From a virus: a stretch of 64,000 bases of DNA. Within the stretch, counting starts at the first letter, position 1; each line of letters starts with the position of its first letter. Location of the stretch: IMG/VR virus record IMGVR_UViG_3300017963_000011, positions 41,135-105,134 of that record; one strand, written 5' to 3'. The notes beneath the pieces were generated by a model. The model had not been told where the DNA came from and searched no databases. It was given only the letters and a program-made list of their open reading frames with translations. Position numbers and translations under genes: made by a program. This document shows positions 33,307 to 39,789 of the stretch, piece by piece.

Positions 33307-33776
33307 AGCCATGGATCGCACTCTCCAAACTTGAGCTTCAGCCCGTTCTTGAAGATCACAAGCCCTGACTTTGCAGCAACTAAGTTGCGAGCTTCTAACC
33401 AGATCCGCCCGTGGTAGGCTTCTAGTGCGTATTCTATGGCCTTGTACTCTCGTGAAAGAGGTGACGCGAGGCCGCCGTGGAATAGGACGATCTCTTCCTT
33501 GCCGAGCTTGGAAAGATTGAACAACATATTCCTAACCGTGCATCGTAGATCGGTCAGGATCAGTCCGGGCGACCCTACCTCCACGACGACCTCGCATCGA
33601 AATAGAGTGATACAGTATTGGAGCAGTTCCATGACGTGCTTGTTGGCTTTCTTGAGTGAGCAGTAATCCTCGGCGCGTTTCAGTTCGATCTGAAGGCCAA
33701 CCGGCAGCGTACGGCCGGCCAGAATTTTCCTTATCATCTTCTTTATGCGGGCCGCACGTCGCTCGGCTGCGTTCAC
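33303..33776 (-). CDS. Unknown protein upstream of SNF2 helicase
   Basis: The protein has 157 residues. The N-terminus is strongly basic (RRAARIKKMIRKI). The middle holds a Cys pair and hydrophobic strands (CEVVVEVGSPGLILTDLRC). No family is recognised. It is coupled to the helicase gene. Confidence 0.55.
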   Translation of the reverse strand: MNAAERRAARIKKMIRKILAGRTLPVGLQIELKRAEDYCSLKKANKHVMELLQYCITLFRCEVVVEVGSPGLILTDLRCTVRNMLFNLSKLGKEEIVLFHGGLASPLSREYKAIEYALEAYHGRIWLEARNLVAAKSGLVIFKNGLKLKFGECDPWL

Positions 33777-34151
33777 TCAGATCACCTTGACCTTGTGGAC
33801 CTGCTTCGTGTTCTCCTCCTTGAGCTTCTTTTCAAGCTCGTCGAAGTCCTTGCCGAACTCCTCGCAGAGTTCTTGTGCCACGGTCTTCCAGGAGATGGAG
33901 GTCTTGGGGCCTTCGGTCACGATGAGTTGCAGCTTGCCCTCACCTTTGGCGCTGCGTTTTCCATCCTTGTGCGCCTCGATAAAGAGGTTTTCCAGGTCTT
34001 CCTTGCGCGACTTCTCGAACTTGAGTTTTGCAGCCCACTTGGCCATTGTGCGCACGATGTTCTGGAATTCCTTGAGAGCTTCTTGCGTGACGAACTTCCC
34101 CTTCGTCACCTTGATCTCGTCCTCGAACATGAGACCGTTTTGCTTTGCCAT
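33777..34151 (-). CDS. Unknown basic protein
   Basis: The protein has 124 residues from ATG 34151 with AAAGGAG upstream. Lys and Glu are both abundant, and a helix-rich C-terminus contains TSISWKTVAQELCEEFG, which could be a small DNA-binding helix pair. It is the first gene of this operon after a 120-base gap. Confidence 0.55.
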   Translation of the reverse strand: MAKQNGLMFEDEIKVTKGKFVTQEALKEFQNIVRTMAKWAAKLKFEKSRKEDLENLFIEAHKDGKRSAKGEGKLQLIVTEGPKTSISWKTVAQELCEEFGKDFDELEKKLKEENTKQVHKVKVI

Positions 34152-34274
34152 TGTCAACGCTCCTTTCCGTACCTGTGTACGATTGTAACCATGCAGCGCC
34201 ACCTTGTCAATCTCTTTTTTCCAGTCTGACTCGGCAGTTTTCACCGGGCCAGTGGTAGCGCTACCATCCTCTAC

Positions 34275-34370
34275 TTAGTAGTTGCCACGAATGGCGAGCC
34301 ACTTTTCGATCAGTTTGTACAGCACCAGCACCACCAGCACGACTAGCGGCGGCACGAAGATCTCGACCAA
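34275..34370 (-). CDS. 31-residue membrane peptide
   Basis: TTG 34370 is preceded by AAGGAG at 6 bases. The product is VEIFVPPLVVLVVLVLYKL followed by a basic end, a single membrane helix with positive residues outside. The clean ribosome binding site and topology support a real gene despite its size. Confidence 0.5.
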   Translation of the reverse strand: MVEIFVPPLVVLVVLVLYKLIEKWLAIRGNY

Positions 34371-34422
34371 GGAAGACTCCTTCTCTTTGTATACATATAT
34401 ACCCGTAGCCTAGCTCAGGAGA

Positions 34423-34456
34423 ATCTATCTCCTACTCCGTAGGAGTAGGGATAGAT
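34423..34456 (-). terminator. 15-bp hairpin with adjacent polypyrimidine tract
   Basis: ATCTATC-T-CCTACTCC pairs with GGAGTAGG-GATAGAT around a GTA loop. On the minus strand it follows a 60-base pyrimidine run (34459-34520), which itself follows the 34521-34742 gene. A terminator or RNA stabiliser is likely; no plain U run follows the stem. Confidence 0.5.
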
Positions 34457-34520
34457 AATCATGATAGATAGAGAGTAAGAAAGAGAGGGGGTGTGGGGGA
34501 GAGAAAGGGAGAGAGAAAGA

Positions 34521-34742
34521 TCACTCCCTTTTCACACCGTCTCCACACCATTCCGCTCGGACTGTTTGAGGCCACCTCTTGGTGACGACATCGAATCCTG
34601 AGTTTGGATTGCGGTATTTCACCACCACCGGGGCGTGCCGGCGGCACTCTCCGTCGATTGGATCATCGTCGGGCTCGGTTGCACCGTCGATGATGGGCGA
34701 CCAGAACTTGCAGTCGTCACAGTGGACGCATTCACTCGCCAT
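34521..34742 (-). CDS. Cys-rich zinc-binding small protein
   Basis: The protein has 73 residues. The CxxC-KFW start, central GECRRHAP and final RAEWCGDG match a small zinc-binding domain common in phage and bacterial proteins of unknown role. Confidence 0.65.
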   Translation of the reverse strand: MASECVHCDDCKFWSPIIDGATEPDDDPIDGECRRHAPVVVKYRNPNSGFDVVTKRWPQTVRAEWCGDGVKRE

Positions 34743-34908
34743 CCTTCACCTCCCGCTTGTAGCAGTTCTCGTATTTCCTGATCCGTTTCTTCTCTGCTTG
34801 GATCATATCGCAGATGAGAGTCCTTGGCATGTTCTGGCTCAAGTCATAGTCATCCAGGTCATTGGTCACTGTGAAGACTTCACCCCCGCAGATGATAGCT
34901 AGTTTCAT
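34732..34908 (-). CDS. Small unknown protein, 58 residues
   Basis: ATG 34908 follows AAGGAG at a good distance; the longer frame upstream is a shadow of the next gene. The N-terminus KLAIICGGEVFTVTNDLDDY is strand-rich and the rest is a charged helix. The function is unknown. Confidence 0.55.
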   Translation of the reverse strand: MKLAIICGGEVFTVTNDLDDYDLSQNMPRTLICDMIQAEKKRIRKYENCYKREVKDGE

Positions 34909-35252
34909 CGAAGCTCCTTTTCGGTCAGTTCTTTGTTCTTGCGCAGTTCGGGGAAATACTGGTCGACCAGTTGTTTGGCATGCCAGTTGGCTTGCTCGAA
35001 CATCTCGGGCTCGCCGTCCCAATCGTACATGGTCACGTGTGCGCTGTCGAATTCGAGTTCGCGCCTCATCTTCTTCAGGATCGAGGTGCGGTTCCACTTG
35101 AACGCCTCACGCTCGATCTCGTGTACGGTGAGGCAAGATTGGAATTCTCTGAGCAGCACATTGATGATCTTGTACCTGCCGACTCGATGCTTCACCGAGA
35201 TCGAGAGCCTTGGCACACCGTCCTTGCTCACTGTCGCTTTCATTCTTGCCAT
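34905..35252 (-). CDS. Unknown protein, 115 residues
   Basis: ATG 35252 with AGGAAGG upstream. The protein has a basic beta-rich start (MKATVSKDGVPRLSISVKHRVG) and a helical acidic end. It overlaps the following gene by 4 bases. No family is recognised. Confidence 0.55.
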   Translation of the reverse strand: MARMKATVSKDGVPRLSISVKHRVGRYKIINVLLREFQSCLTVHEIEREAFKWNRTSILKKMRRELEFDSAHVTMYDWDGEPEMFEQANWHAKQLVDQYFPELRKNKELTEKELR

Positions 35253-35262
35253 GTCAACCTTC

Positions 35263-35418
35263 CTAATCTCGGCGCCGAGAATGCCACCACTCGGGAGGCT
35301 GGCCGACACCGCCATCGAAGAGATCGCACTTTGGTTGATCCCCGGAGTTCTTGAGGTCAGGGTTGTTTCCGTAGGGGCACTTCTTGCCCCACCAGAGCTT
35401 GCACTGTTTGCACTGCAT
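35263..35418 (-). CDS. Small Cys-rich protein ending inside a palindrome
   Basis: The protein has 51 residues. It starts CKQCKLWWGKKCPYGNNPDL, a zinc-binding knuckle, with a later Cys in KCDLF. The last codons HSRRRD are formed by the CTCGGCGCCGAG palindrome, and the TAG stop lies just after it. Its start lies just after a TAGCGCTA palindrome (35421-35428), so the gene is bounded by both repeat families. Confidence 0.6.
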   Translation of the reverse strand: MQCKQCKLWWGKKCPYGNNPDLKNSGDQPKCDLFDGGVGQPPEWWHSRRRD

Positions 35419-35425
35419 TGTAGCG

Positions 35426-35530
35426 CTACCACCATTCCGCTGTTACGAGAAGAAGTGTAAGTACGAAGCCGACGATCAGGCCGGCGGCGATCGGGCCGGG
35501 CGGGATCTCCCACCACGGTGCTTCATCCAA
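35426..35530 (-). CDS. 34-residue membrane peptide
   Basis: TTG 35530 with GAGG 6 bases upstream gives a peptide with one membrane helix (IAAGLIVGFVLTLLLV). Its start overlaps the previous stop, and its TAG stop is part of the TAGCGCTA palindrome. Confidence 0.5.
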   Translation of the reverse strand: MDEAPWWEIPPGPIAAGLIVGFVLTLLLVTAEWW

Positions 35531-35921
35531 GTGCTTCCTCGGTCGAGAAGGCGATGCGGCTCCGGTCAGTGAGGAAAGAGACGTAGCAGTTAACGAGGGC
35601 CTGGTGCCACGTGTTCGCCCAGCCACGGTAGGTCGTTTCGTATTCGGAGTATTCACCCCGCTCGATGAACTCGCATTGGATGCGGTACATCTTCTTGGCT
35701 TTCGAGAAGCCGTGACTTCTCCCGCCGACTCCAGCATGGCCGAAGTACCATGCGGTTGCTCGGGTGAGGAGATCCCAGAAGGCGATCTTTTCAGCGAGGT
35801 TGCCGGCGTGGTATTCCTTGCCCCCGTTGTCATATTCTTTCGGCCGGCGCATCTCTCCGTAAAGGCTGCTCGCTTCGATTTTTTCCGGCGCTTTGCTCTC
35901 GCTCGTTTTCTTCCCATTCAT
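35523..35921 (-). CDS. Unknown protein, first gene of leftward block
   Basis: The protein has 132 residues with a ribosome binding site GAAAGGAA. It is rich in Trp, Tyr and Glu and has no recognised motif. It is the first gene after the divergent promoter region near 36 kb, so it is probably expressed early. Confidence 0.6.
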   Translation of the reverse strand: MNGKKTSESKAPEKIEASSLYGEMRRPKEYDNGGKEYHAGNLAEKIAFWDLLTRATAWYFGHAGVGGRSHGFSKAKKMYRIQCEFIERGEYSEYETTYRGWANTWHQALVNCYVSFLTDRSRIAFSTEEALG

Positions 35922-35980
35922 CCGGTTCCTTTCTGACTCTACAGATCCGAAAGTTGTACTTGCGCTGATCGGGCCGGTCG

Positions 35981-35986
35981 ATTATA
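35981..35986 (-). promoter_or_regulatory. Extended -10 element for leftward early operon
   Basis: On the minus strand AGTATAAT lies 60 bases before the first leftward gene. No good -35 box is seen at 17 bases, so an activator or extended -10 recognition would be needed. Confidence 0.45.
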
Positions 35987-36102
35987 CTACGGACTGAAGC
36001 TGGCGTCGGGGGCGAACCCCCCAGCCCCCGGTGCTTGCTCCGTTCAAGACTCACCACCTTTCCGAGCCCCCTGAACCACCAGACAGGGGGCTCGAACTTT
36101 AT

Positions 36103-36131
36103 TTGACATCTTTCATCCCAGGATGTATACT
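36103..36131 (+). promoter_or_regulatory. Strong sigma70-type promoter
   Basis: TTGACA and TATACT are separated by exactly 17 bases, near consensus. The start would be near 36138, which is the beginning of a structured, gene-free stretch. Confidence 0.8.
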
Positions 36132-36137
36132 CTTGTT

Positions 36138-36234
36138 AACCGGCTTGTCCGGTTCTTTGGCTCCCGTCCGGTGCGTTAGCATCGGCCCCTAGCGGTTCTT
36201 GGCAGATCTGTTGGGACGGGGGCCAAAAATCTTT
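36138..36234 (+). ncRNA. Structured small RNA candidate
   Basis: It starts right after the strong promoter. AACCGG/CCGGTT (36138-36143, 36149-36154) forms a 5' hairpin. GGCTCCCGTCC (36159-36169) pairs with GGACGGGGGCC (36214-36224) over 11 bases and is followed by AAAAATCTTTATT. No open frame with a ribosome binding site is present. It may be a regulatory RNA or a transcript leader. Confidence 0.5.
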
Positions 36235-36242
36235 ATTAGCAC

Positions 36243-36271
36243 TTGACTTATGTGCGACTCTGGTGCATAGT
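36243..36271 (+). promoter_or_regulatory. Second sigma70-type promoter
   Basis: TTGACT and CATAGT are separated by 17 bases, 35 bases before the gene at 36306. The -10 is weaker than that of the promoter at 36103. Confidence 0.6.
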
Positions 36272-36305
36272 ATAGCACTGCCAAGAACAAGGCTAAGGAG
36301 TCAAG

Positions 36306-37304
36306 ATGCTAACCGAGACACTCAGAAAGTTCCACCGCTCGCAGAGCGGTTCGCCCGTATTCTCACTCCCTTCCGGGAAGCGCGTTGATCTGCGAGAGAA
36401 GCGCTCTCGGCAGGATCTTGCCAAGTGGATCGCCGAGCAGTTCAACGGCGATCTTGATGCGGCCGACGACGCAGTGAGTTCTGTCATGGCAAGGGCATTG
36501 AGGGAAGCCCGAGCCCCTTGGCCATACCTCCTATCGGCTCTCCGTGGTATCGCCGAAGAAGCTGACACGAGAGAGCCTCTTTCTCGCCAATGCACGAATG
36601 CCATGTTCTCCTCTCGCATCGGCAAGTGCCACTACCGCATCGCTCGCAATGTGCTCGGCGACCTTACCGACCCCCTCACCCTTAGTGGCCGAGAATACAA
36701 CCTGTCAAATTCCGACGACTACTCGCTGGCCGTTCAAGAACTTCTAGGCGATGACCCTTTCCCGCTGTTCATGGCCACTGCCCCTCAGTTCGCCAAGTTC
36801 ATTACGAGCCGGCGCCTCGTCGATGACTTGATCCAGTACCGTGCCATCACCAACGACGTGAGCGAGGCAAAGGAAGCTCAGGCTACCTTTCTCGGCTTTG
36901 TCGGGCAGGCACTTGCACAGTGTGTTTTGACGAATGAGTTCCGTGAATGTCTCAAGGTCATCAAGAGCTTCTATTCCCGGTTCTTCCACCCGGCTATCCT
37001 CGGGGTGAGGGTGCCGGGTATCGGAGTCATGCGCTGTCTTAGCAACGCAGGCTATCGTGAGTTTCTCCACGCCCTCTTCAGGCACCGGCAGGATCACGAA
37101 CTCCTACGCTCCGATTGGTTGCGGCAGGCGTTGCACCTGGGCATCGTAACGAACCCTATTTCGTGGCTCGTGTTCATACTCACCCGGAACGTTGATACCG
37201 CCGAGGACTGGATGGATGTCCAGTGGTATGATACAATTAAGATGACGCAGGAGTTTGGACTCAGGCGTGTAACTGAGCTTTTCCCGAATCTGGTGGCGGT
37301 ATGA
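36306..37304 (+). CDS. Unknown protein upstream of small terminase
   Basis: The protein has 332 residues behind AAGGAG. The N-terminal 70 residues are basic with a helical DNA-binding look (KRVDLREKRSRQDLAKWIAE), the rest helical and hydrophobic. No family is recognised. The next gene overlaps by 4 bases and is a likely small terminase, so a packaging-related role is possible. Alternatively it may be an early regulatory protein. Confidence 0.65.
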   Translation: MLTETLRKFHRSQSGSPVFSLPSGKRVDLREKRSRQDLAKWIAEQFNGDLDAADDAVSSVMARALREARAPWPYLLSALRGIAEEADTREPLSRQCTNAMFSSRIGKCHYRIARNVLGDLTDPLTLSGREYNLSNSDDYSLAVQELLGDDPFPLFMATAPQFAKFITSRRLVDDLIQYRAITNDVSEAKEAQATFLGFVGQALAQCVLTNEFRECLKVIKSFYSRFFHPAILGVRVPGIGVMRCLSNAGYREFLHALFRHRQDHELLRSDWLRQALHLGIVTNPISWLVFILTRNVDTAEDWMDVQWYDTIKMTQEFGLRRVTELFPNLVAV

Positions 37305-37867
37305 GTAAAGATCCAGCAGTCGAGGTCTATGACGACGATGATGAGTTCTTCGATACCGAGGAAGACGAGGAACTCACTAGCGTTCAGAAGGTTTGGAGAG
37401 CCCGGCAAGTAGCCGTGTTCTTCTGCACCGGCAAGAACTTCGAGGACATCGCTCAAGAACTTGAAGTGACCGCTGACACGGTGCGTCGATGGTTCAACAC
37501 GCCCGAGTGTCAGAAGGTCATCAACAAGATCCAGCACAGCGACATCAAGCTGGCTCGGAATAGTCTCCGTGAAGTTCTCCCTGATTTCTGCGATCGGCTC
37601 AAGACCGACATCCAGAACGAGGGCGATAACACGTACCAAGCGATGAAGCTGTACGCCAAGGTGATGGGCCTTGATGAGCGGCAGAAGGGCACGGACGCTG
37701 CGCTCTCGAACTACGAGGAAGTCATGCGCATGGTCTTTGGCGATGACGATGAGGATGACATCACCGAAATCGCGCATCCTAGTCAACTCCTTTCTGAGAC
37801 AACAGAAACCAACTCTCACGATGATGACGATGAAGAGGAGGCTTCTAGCGAGGTAGACGACACATAA
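37301..37867 (+). CDS. Probable terminase small subunit
   Basis: The protein has 188 residues. An acidic start (EVYDDDDEFFDTEEDEE) is followed by a helix-turn-helix FEDIAQELEVTADTVRRWFN and helical oligomerisation region, with another acidic end. This matches the order of small terminase subunits that recognise packaging sites. The large subunit is not in the window. A general HTH regulator is the alternative. Confidence 0.6.
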   Translation: MSKDPAVEVYDDDDEFFDTEEDEELTSVQKVWRARQVAVFFCTGKNFEDIAQELEVTADTVRRWFNTPECQKVINKIQHSDIKLARNSLREVLPDFCDRLKTDIQNEGDNTYQAMKLYAKVMGLDERQKGTDAALSNYEEVMRMVFGDDDEDDITEIAHPSQLLSETTETNSHDDDDEEEASSEVDDT

Positions 37868-37914
37868 CTGAGATGCACGCAATCGAGCGAACGATGCGTC
37901 TCTACATACTGAGC

Positions 37915-38409
37915 TTATCTGAACCCTGCCAGAGTGGCGGGGTTTAGTGTTAGTAGCCTCCTTTTCCTGGGCGACTCCTTGAAGCTGTAGTAGTCATCCT
38001 CTCCGATGATGATGTGGTCGAGCACCTCGATCTTGAGGAAGGCGCAGAGCATCACCACTGCCTTAGTGAGCATCACATCCGGCATACTGGGCTCAGGCCC
38101 ACAGCCGGGGTGGTTGTGGAAGATGACGATCTTCTTGCCGCCCACCATGATGATGTGGCGTAGCAGGGCAGTGATATCTACCACTGACATGTCAGAGTCT
38201 CCAGCGTTGATCTGAGACTCGCCGATGTACCTCTTCTCCAGGTCCAGCGCTACCACCAGGAAGCGCTCGTTGGTGTACTTGCCGATGGCCTTCCTGCCGT
38301 GCTCGGCGATGTCGCAGACGTACTCGAAATTGATGTGGTCGATGCGTCGGTCAGTCGTCTTCCAGACGACCTCGAATTCTTTGGCGAATCTAGGCGTCTC
38401 CTCCTCCAT
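37915..38409 (-). CDS. RadC-type JAMM/MPN domain protein
   Basis: The protein has 164 residues from ATG 38409. The JAMM motif is complete: HNHPG with His98 and His100, Ser108 and Asp111 (H-x-H-x7-S-x2-D). RadC-like proteins are widespread in phages and mobile elements; their biochemical role is not settled. The N-terminal helix-hairpin-helix of bacterial RadC is missing. It is the last gene of the leftward block. Confidence 0.85.
   Translation of the reverse strand: MEEETPRFAKEFEVVWKTTDRRIDHINFEYVCDIAEHGRKAIGKYTNERFLVVALDLEKRYIGESQINAGDSDMSVVDITALLRHIIMVGGKKIVIFHNHPGCGPEPSMPDVMLTKAVVMLCAFLKIEVLDHIIIGEDDYYSFKESPRKRRLLTLNPATLAGFR
37920..37945 (+). terminator. Hairpin between convergent genes
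   Basis: AACCCTGCCA/TGGCGGGGTT form a 10-bp stem (one G-U pair) with loop GAG, ending the plus-strand pair. The 3' side has few U residues, and the stem overlaps codons of the opposite RadC-type gene. Confidence 0.4.
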
Positions 38410-38593
38410 CGTCGTCCACCTCCAGTGCTCGACCATCGCTGGTGTGCATGAGTGCGCAGGCCATGCAGACGTAGATCCTGCGGCCATATTTCTCGCTTTC
38501 TTGTGGATCGTATTCGAGGATCTCCCCGCACTCGGAGCATTCGATCGGATCATTGTACTCGTCATAGATTGCCAGGACCAGATCGTCATCCAC
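38390..38593 (-). CDS. Small zinc-ribbon protein
   Basis: The protein has 67 residues with a GTG start after AAAGGA. CSEC and CMAC make a zinc ribbon; the end is acidic. It overlaps the RadC-type gene and the upstream gene by about 20 and 8 bases. Confidence 0.6.
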   Translation of the reverse strand: MDDDLVLAIYDEYNDPIECSECGEILEYDPQESEKYGRRIYVCMACALMHTSDGRALEVDDDGGGDA

Positions 38594-38792
38594 AGTACAC
38601 GTTTCCTTTCGGGTAGGGGTAGGCGATGGTCTTGCCGTCTTCGGTCTTGATCTCTCCGTGCTTGATCTTGTCCGTCTTGCCCAGGAAGAAATCGTGACGG
38701 ATGTTGTGATCGGGGCACTCGATCGTGCCATCCTGATTGAAGATGAAGACTAGCTTCTCGGGCTTATCCACATCGTTGTCCACAGTATCCAC
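38586..38792 (-). CDS. Small unknown protein
   Basis: The protein has 68 residues with a GTG start behind GAGAGG and a CTCGGCGCCGAG palindrome. The pattern is strand-rich (KLVFIFNQDGTIECPDHNI). No family is recognised. Confidence 0.55.
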   Translation of the reverse strand: MDTVDNDVDKPEKLVFIFNQDGTIECPDHNIRHDFFLGKTDKIKHGEIKTEDGKTIAYPYPKGNVYCG

Positions 38793-38816
38793 ACCCTCTC
38801 ATTCTCGGCGCCGAGA

Positions 38817-39179
38817 TTAGTTGACCTCTGGGTGGCTGCTTGCGTAGAGGTTGATCTCGGCCCACCATACGAGGTAGTCGTCGTCCTTTGACCAGAGCCA
38901 GTTCCAGTAGTGGTGCTCCCCCGGCCAGTTAGGCCGGTCCCGCATTAGATAGTGGAAGGACTCAGGGTCATCCTCGAATAGCAGGAACAGCCTCTGGCGC
39001 AAGAGGCGGAACTCCAGCTTCTTCTTGTACTGGTAGAACAGAACCCTCTTGCGCCTGACCGGATCGAAGACCCAACTCAGGTCGTCATCTTGACCTTCGG
39101 CTTCGGTTTCACCTTGTCGTCGTCGTAGTACGTCTCCTTCTTCGTCTCGTCCAGGGTCACGAAGCCGTCTGTCAGCCAT
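38817..39179 (-). CDS. Unknown protein, start uncertain
   Basis: The reliable part runs from about residue 32 (DDDLSWVFDPVRRKRVLFYQ) to the end (HYWNWLWSKDDDYLVWWAE). The only ATG in frame is at 39179, 100 bases inside the DUF2997-like gene; the N-terminal part from there looks like a shadow. A non-standard start near 39090 is more likely. Confidence 0.5.
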   Translation of the reverse strand: MADRRLRDPGRDEEGDVLRRRQGETEAEGQDDDLSWVFDPVRRKRVLFYQYKKKLEFRLLRQRLFLLFEDDPESFHYLMRDRPNWPGEHHYWNWLWSKDDDYLVWWAEINLYASSHPEVN

Positions 39180-39298
39180 TTCGTCTTCTCACATGCCTTC
39201 CCTTTGAAGCCTTGCATGTCGATGTTGATCTTGCCGTCTTTCCAGGTCACGATGATGCGCTTGCCATCGTACTCGCTTACGAAGCCGTCACCTGCCAT
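39077..39298 (-). CDS. DUF2997-like small protein
   Basis: The protein has 73 residues. RIIVTWKDGKINIDMQGFKG followed by ACEKT matches the DUF2997 pattern (strand, DG, strand, GF-KG-x-C). The family usually accompanies DUF1257 and Ycf46-like ATPases, and it does so here. Confidence 0.7.
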   Translation of the reverse strand: MAGDGFVSEYDGKRIIVTWKDGKINIDMQGFKGKACEKTKWLTDGFVTLDETKKETYYDDDKVKPKPKVKMTT

Positions 39299-39299
39299 G

Positions 39300-39767
39300 T
39301 TACCACCCCGCGCTCACTTTCTGCTTGCCCTTGGGGCGAAGCTCCATGTAGTTCGTGCCGTCCGGGAGCACCTTGCGCTCGAACGTCATCCATTCCTGGC
39401 CTTCCATTGTTTCGGCCAGTTTCTTGCGCACCTGACCCTCGGGATAGATCTGCTCGATCTTCTCCTGGAAGCCGAGGTTGAGGTTCACGTCGTTGACCTT
39501 CAGGGCGTAGGTGCCATCGTCTTGCAGCTTGAAGCCGATGTCCTTGTGGTAGTGCCGCCGCCCCTGGATCTCCGTAGTTCCCCCGAGGATCGTGATGTCG
39601 GCGAATTCGTCGCCATGATCAAAGCCGGCATAACCGACCATCTTGCGGTTCGGGGTCAGGTCGATCTTCTCCTTGGGGATGCCCAGGCCCCACTCCTTGT
39701 TGGTCAGGCACTCGATCAGTAGCTCTCGATCCGTGAACGGGAGAGCCGATTGCAGGAACTTACTCAT
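39300..39767 (-). CDS. DUF1257 (Ycf35-like) protein
   Basis: The protein has 155 residues. The order of LLIECLTNKEWG, NRKMVGYAG, ADITILGG, KDIGFKLQDDGTYALKV and a Tyr-rich helix with KKLAETMEG fits DUF1257/Ycf35. The role is unknown. It is followed by the DUF2997-like gene and preceded by the Ycf46-like ATPase. Confidence 0.7.
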   Translation of the reverse strand: MSKFLQSALPFTDRELLIECLTNKEWGLGIPKEKIDLTPNRKMVGYAGFDHGDEFADITILGGTTEIQGRRHYHKDIGFKLQDDGTYALKVNDVNLNLGFQEKIEQIYPEGQVRKKLAETMEGQEWMTFERKVLPDGTNYMELRPKGKQKVSAGW

Positions 39768-39789
39768 CTCGTCTCCTCTCGTGGTAGCG

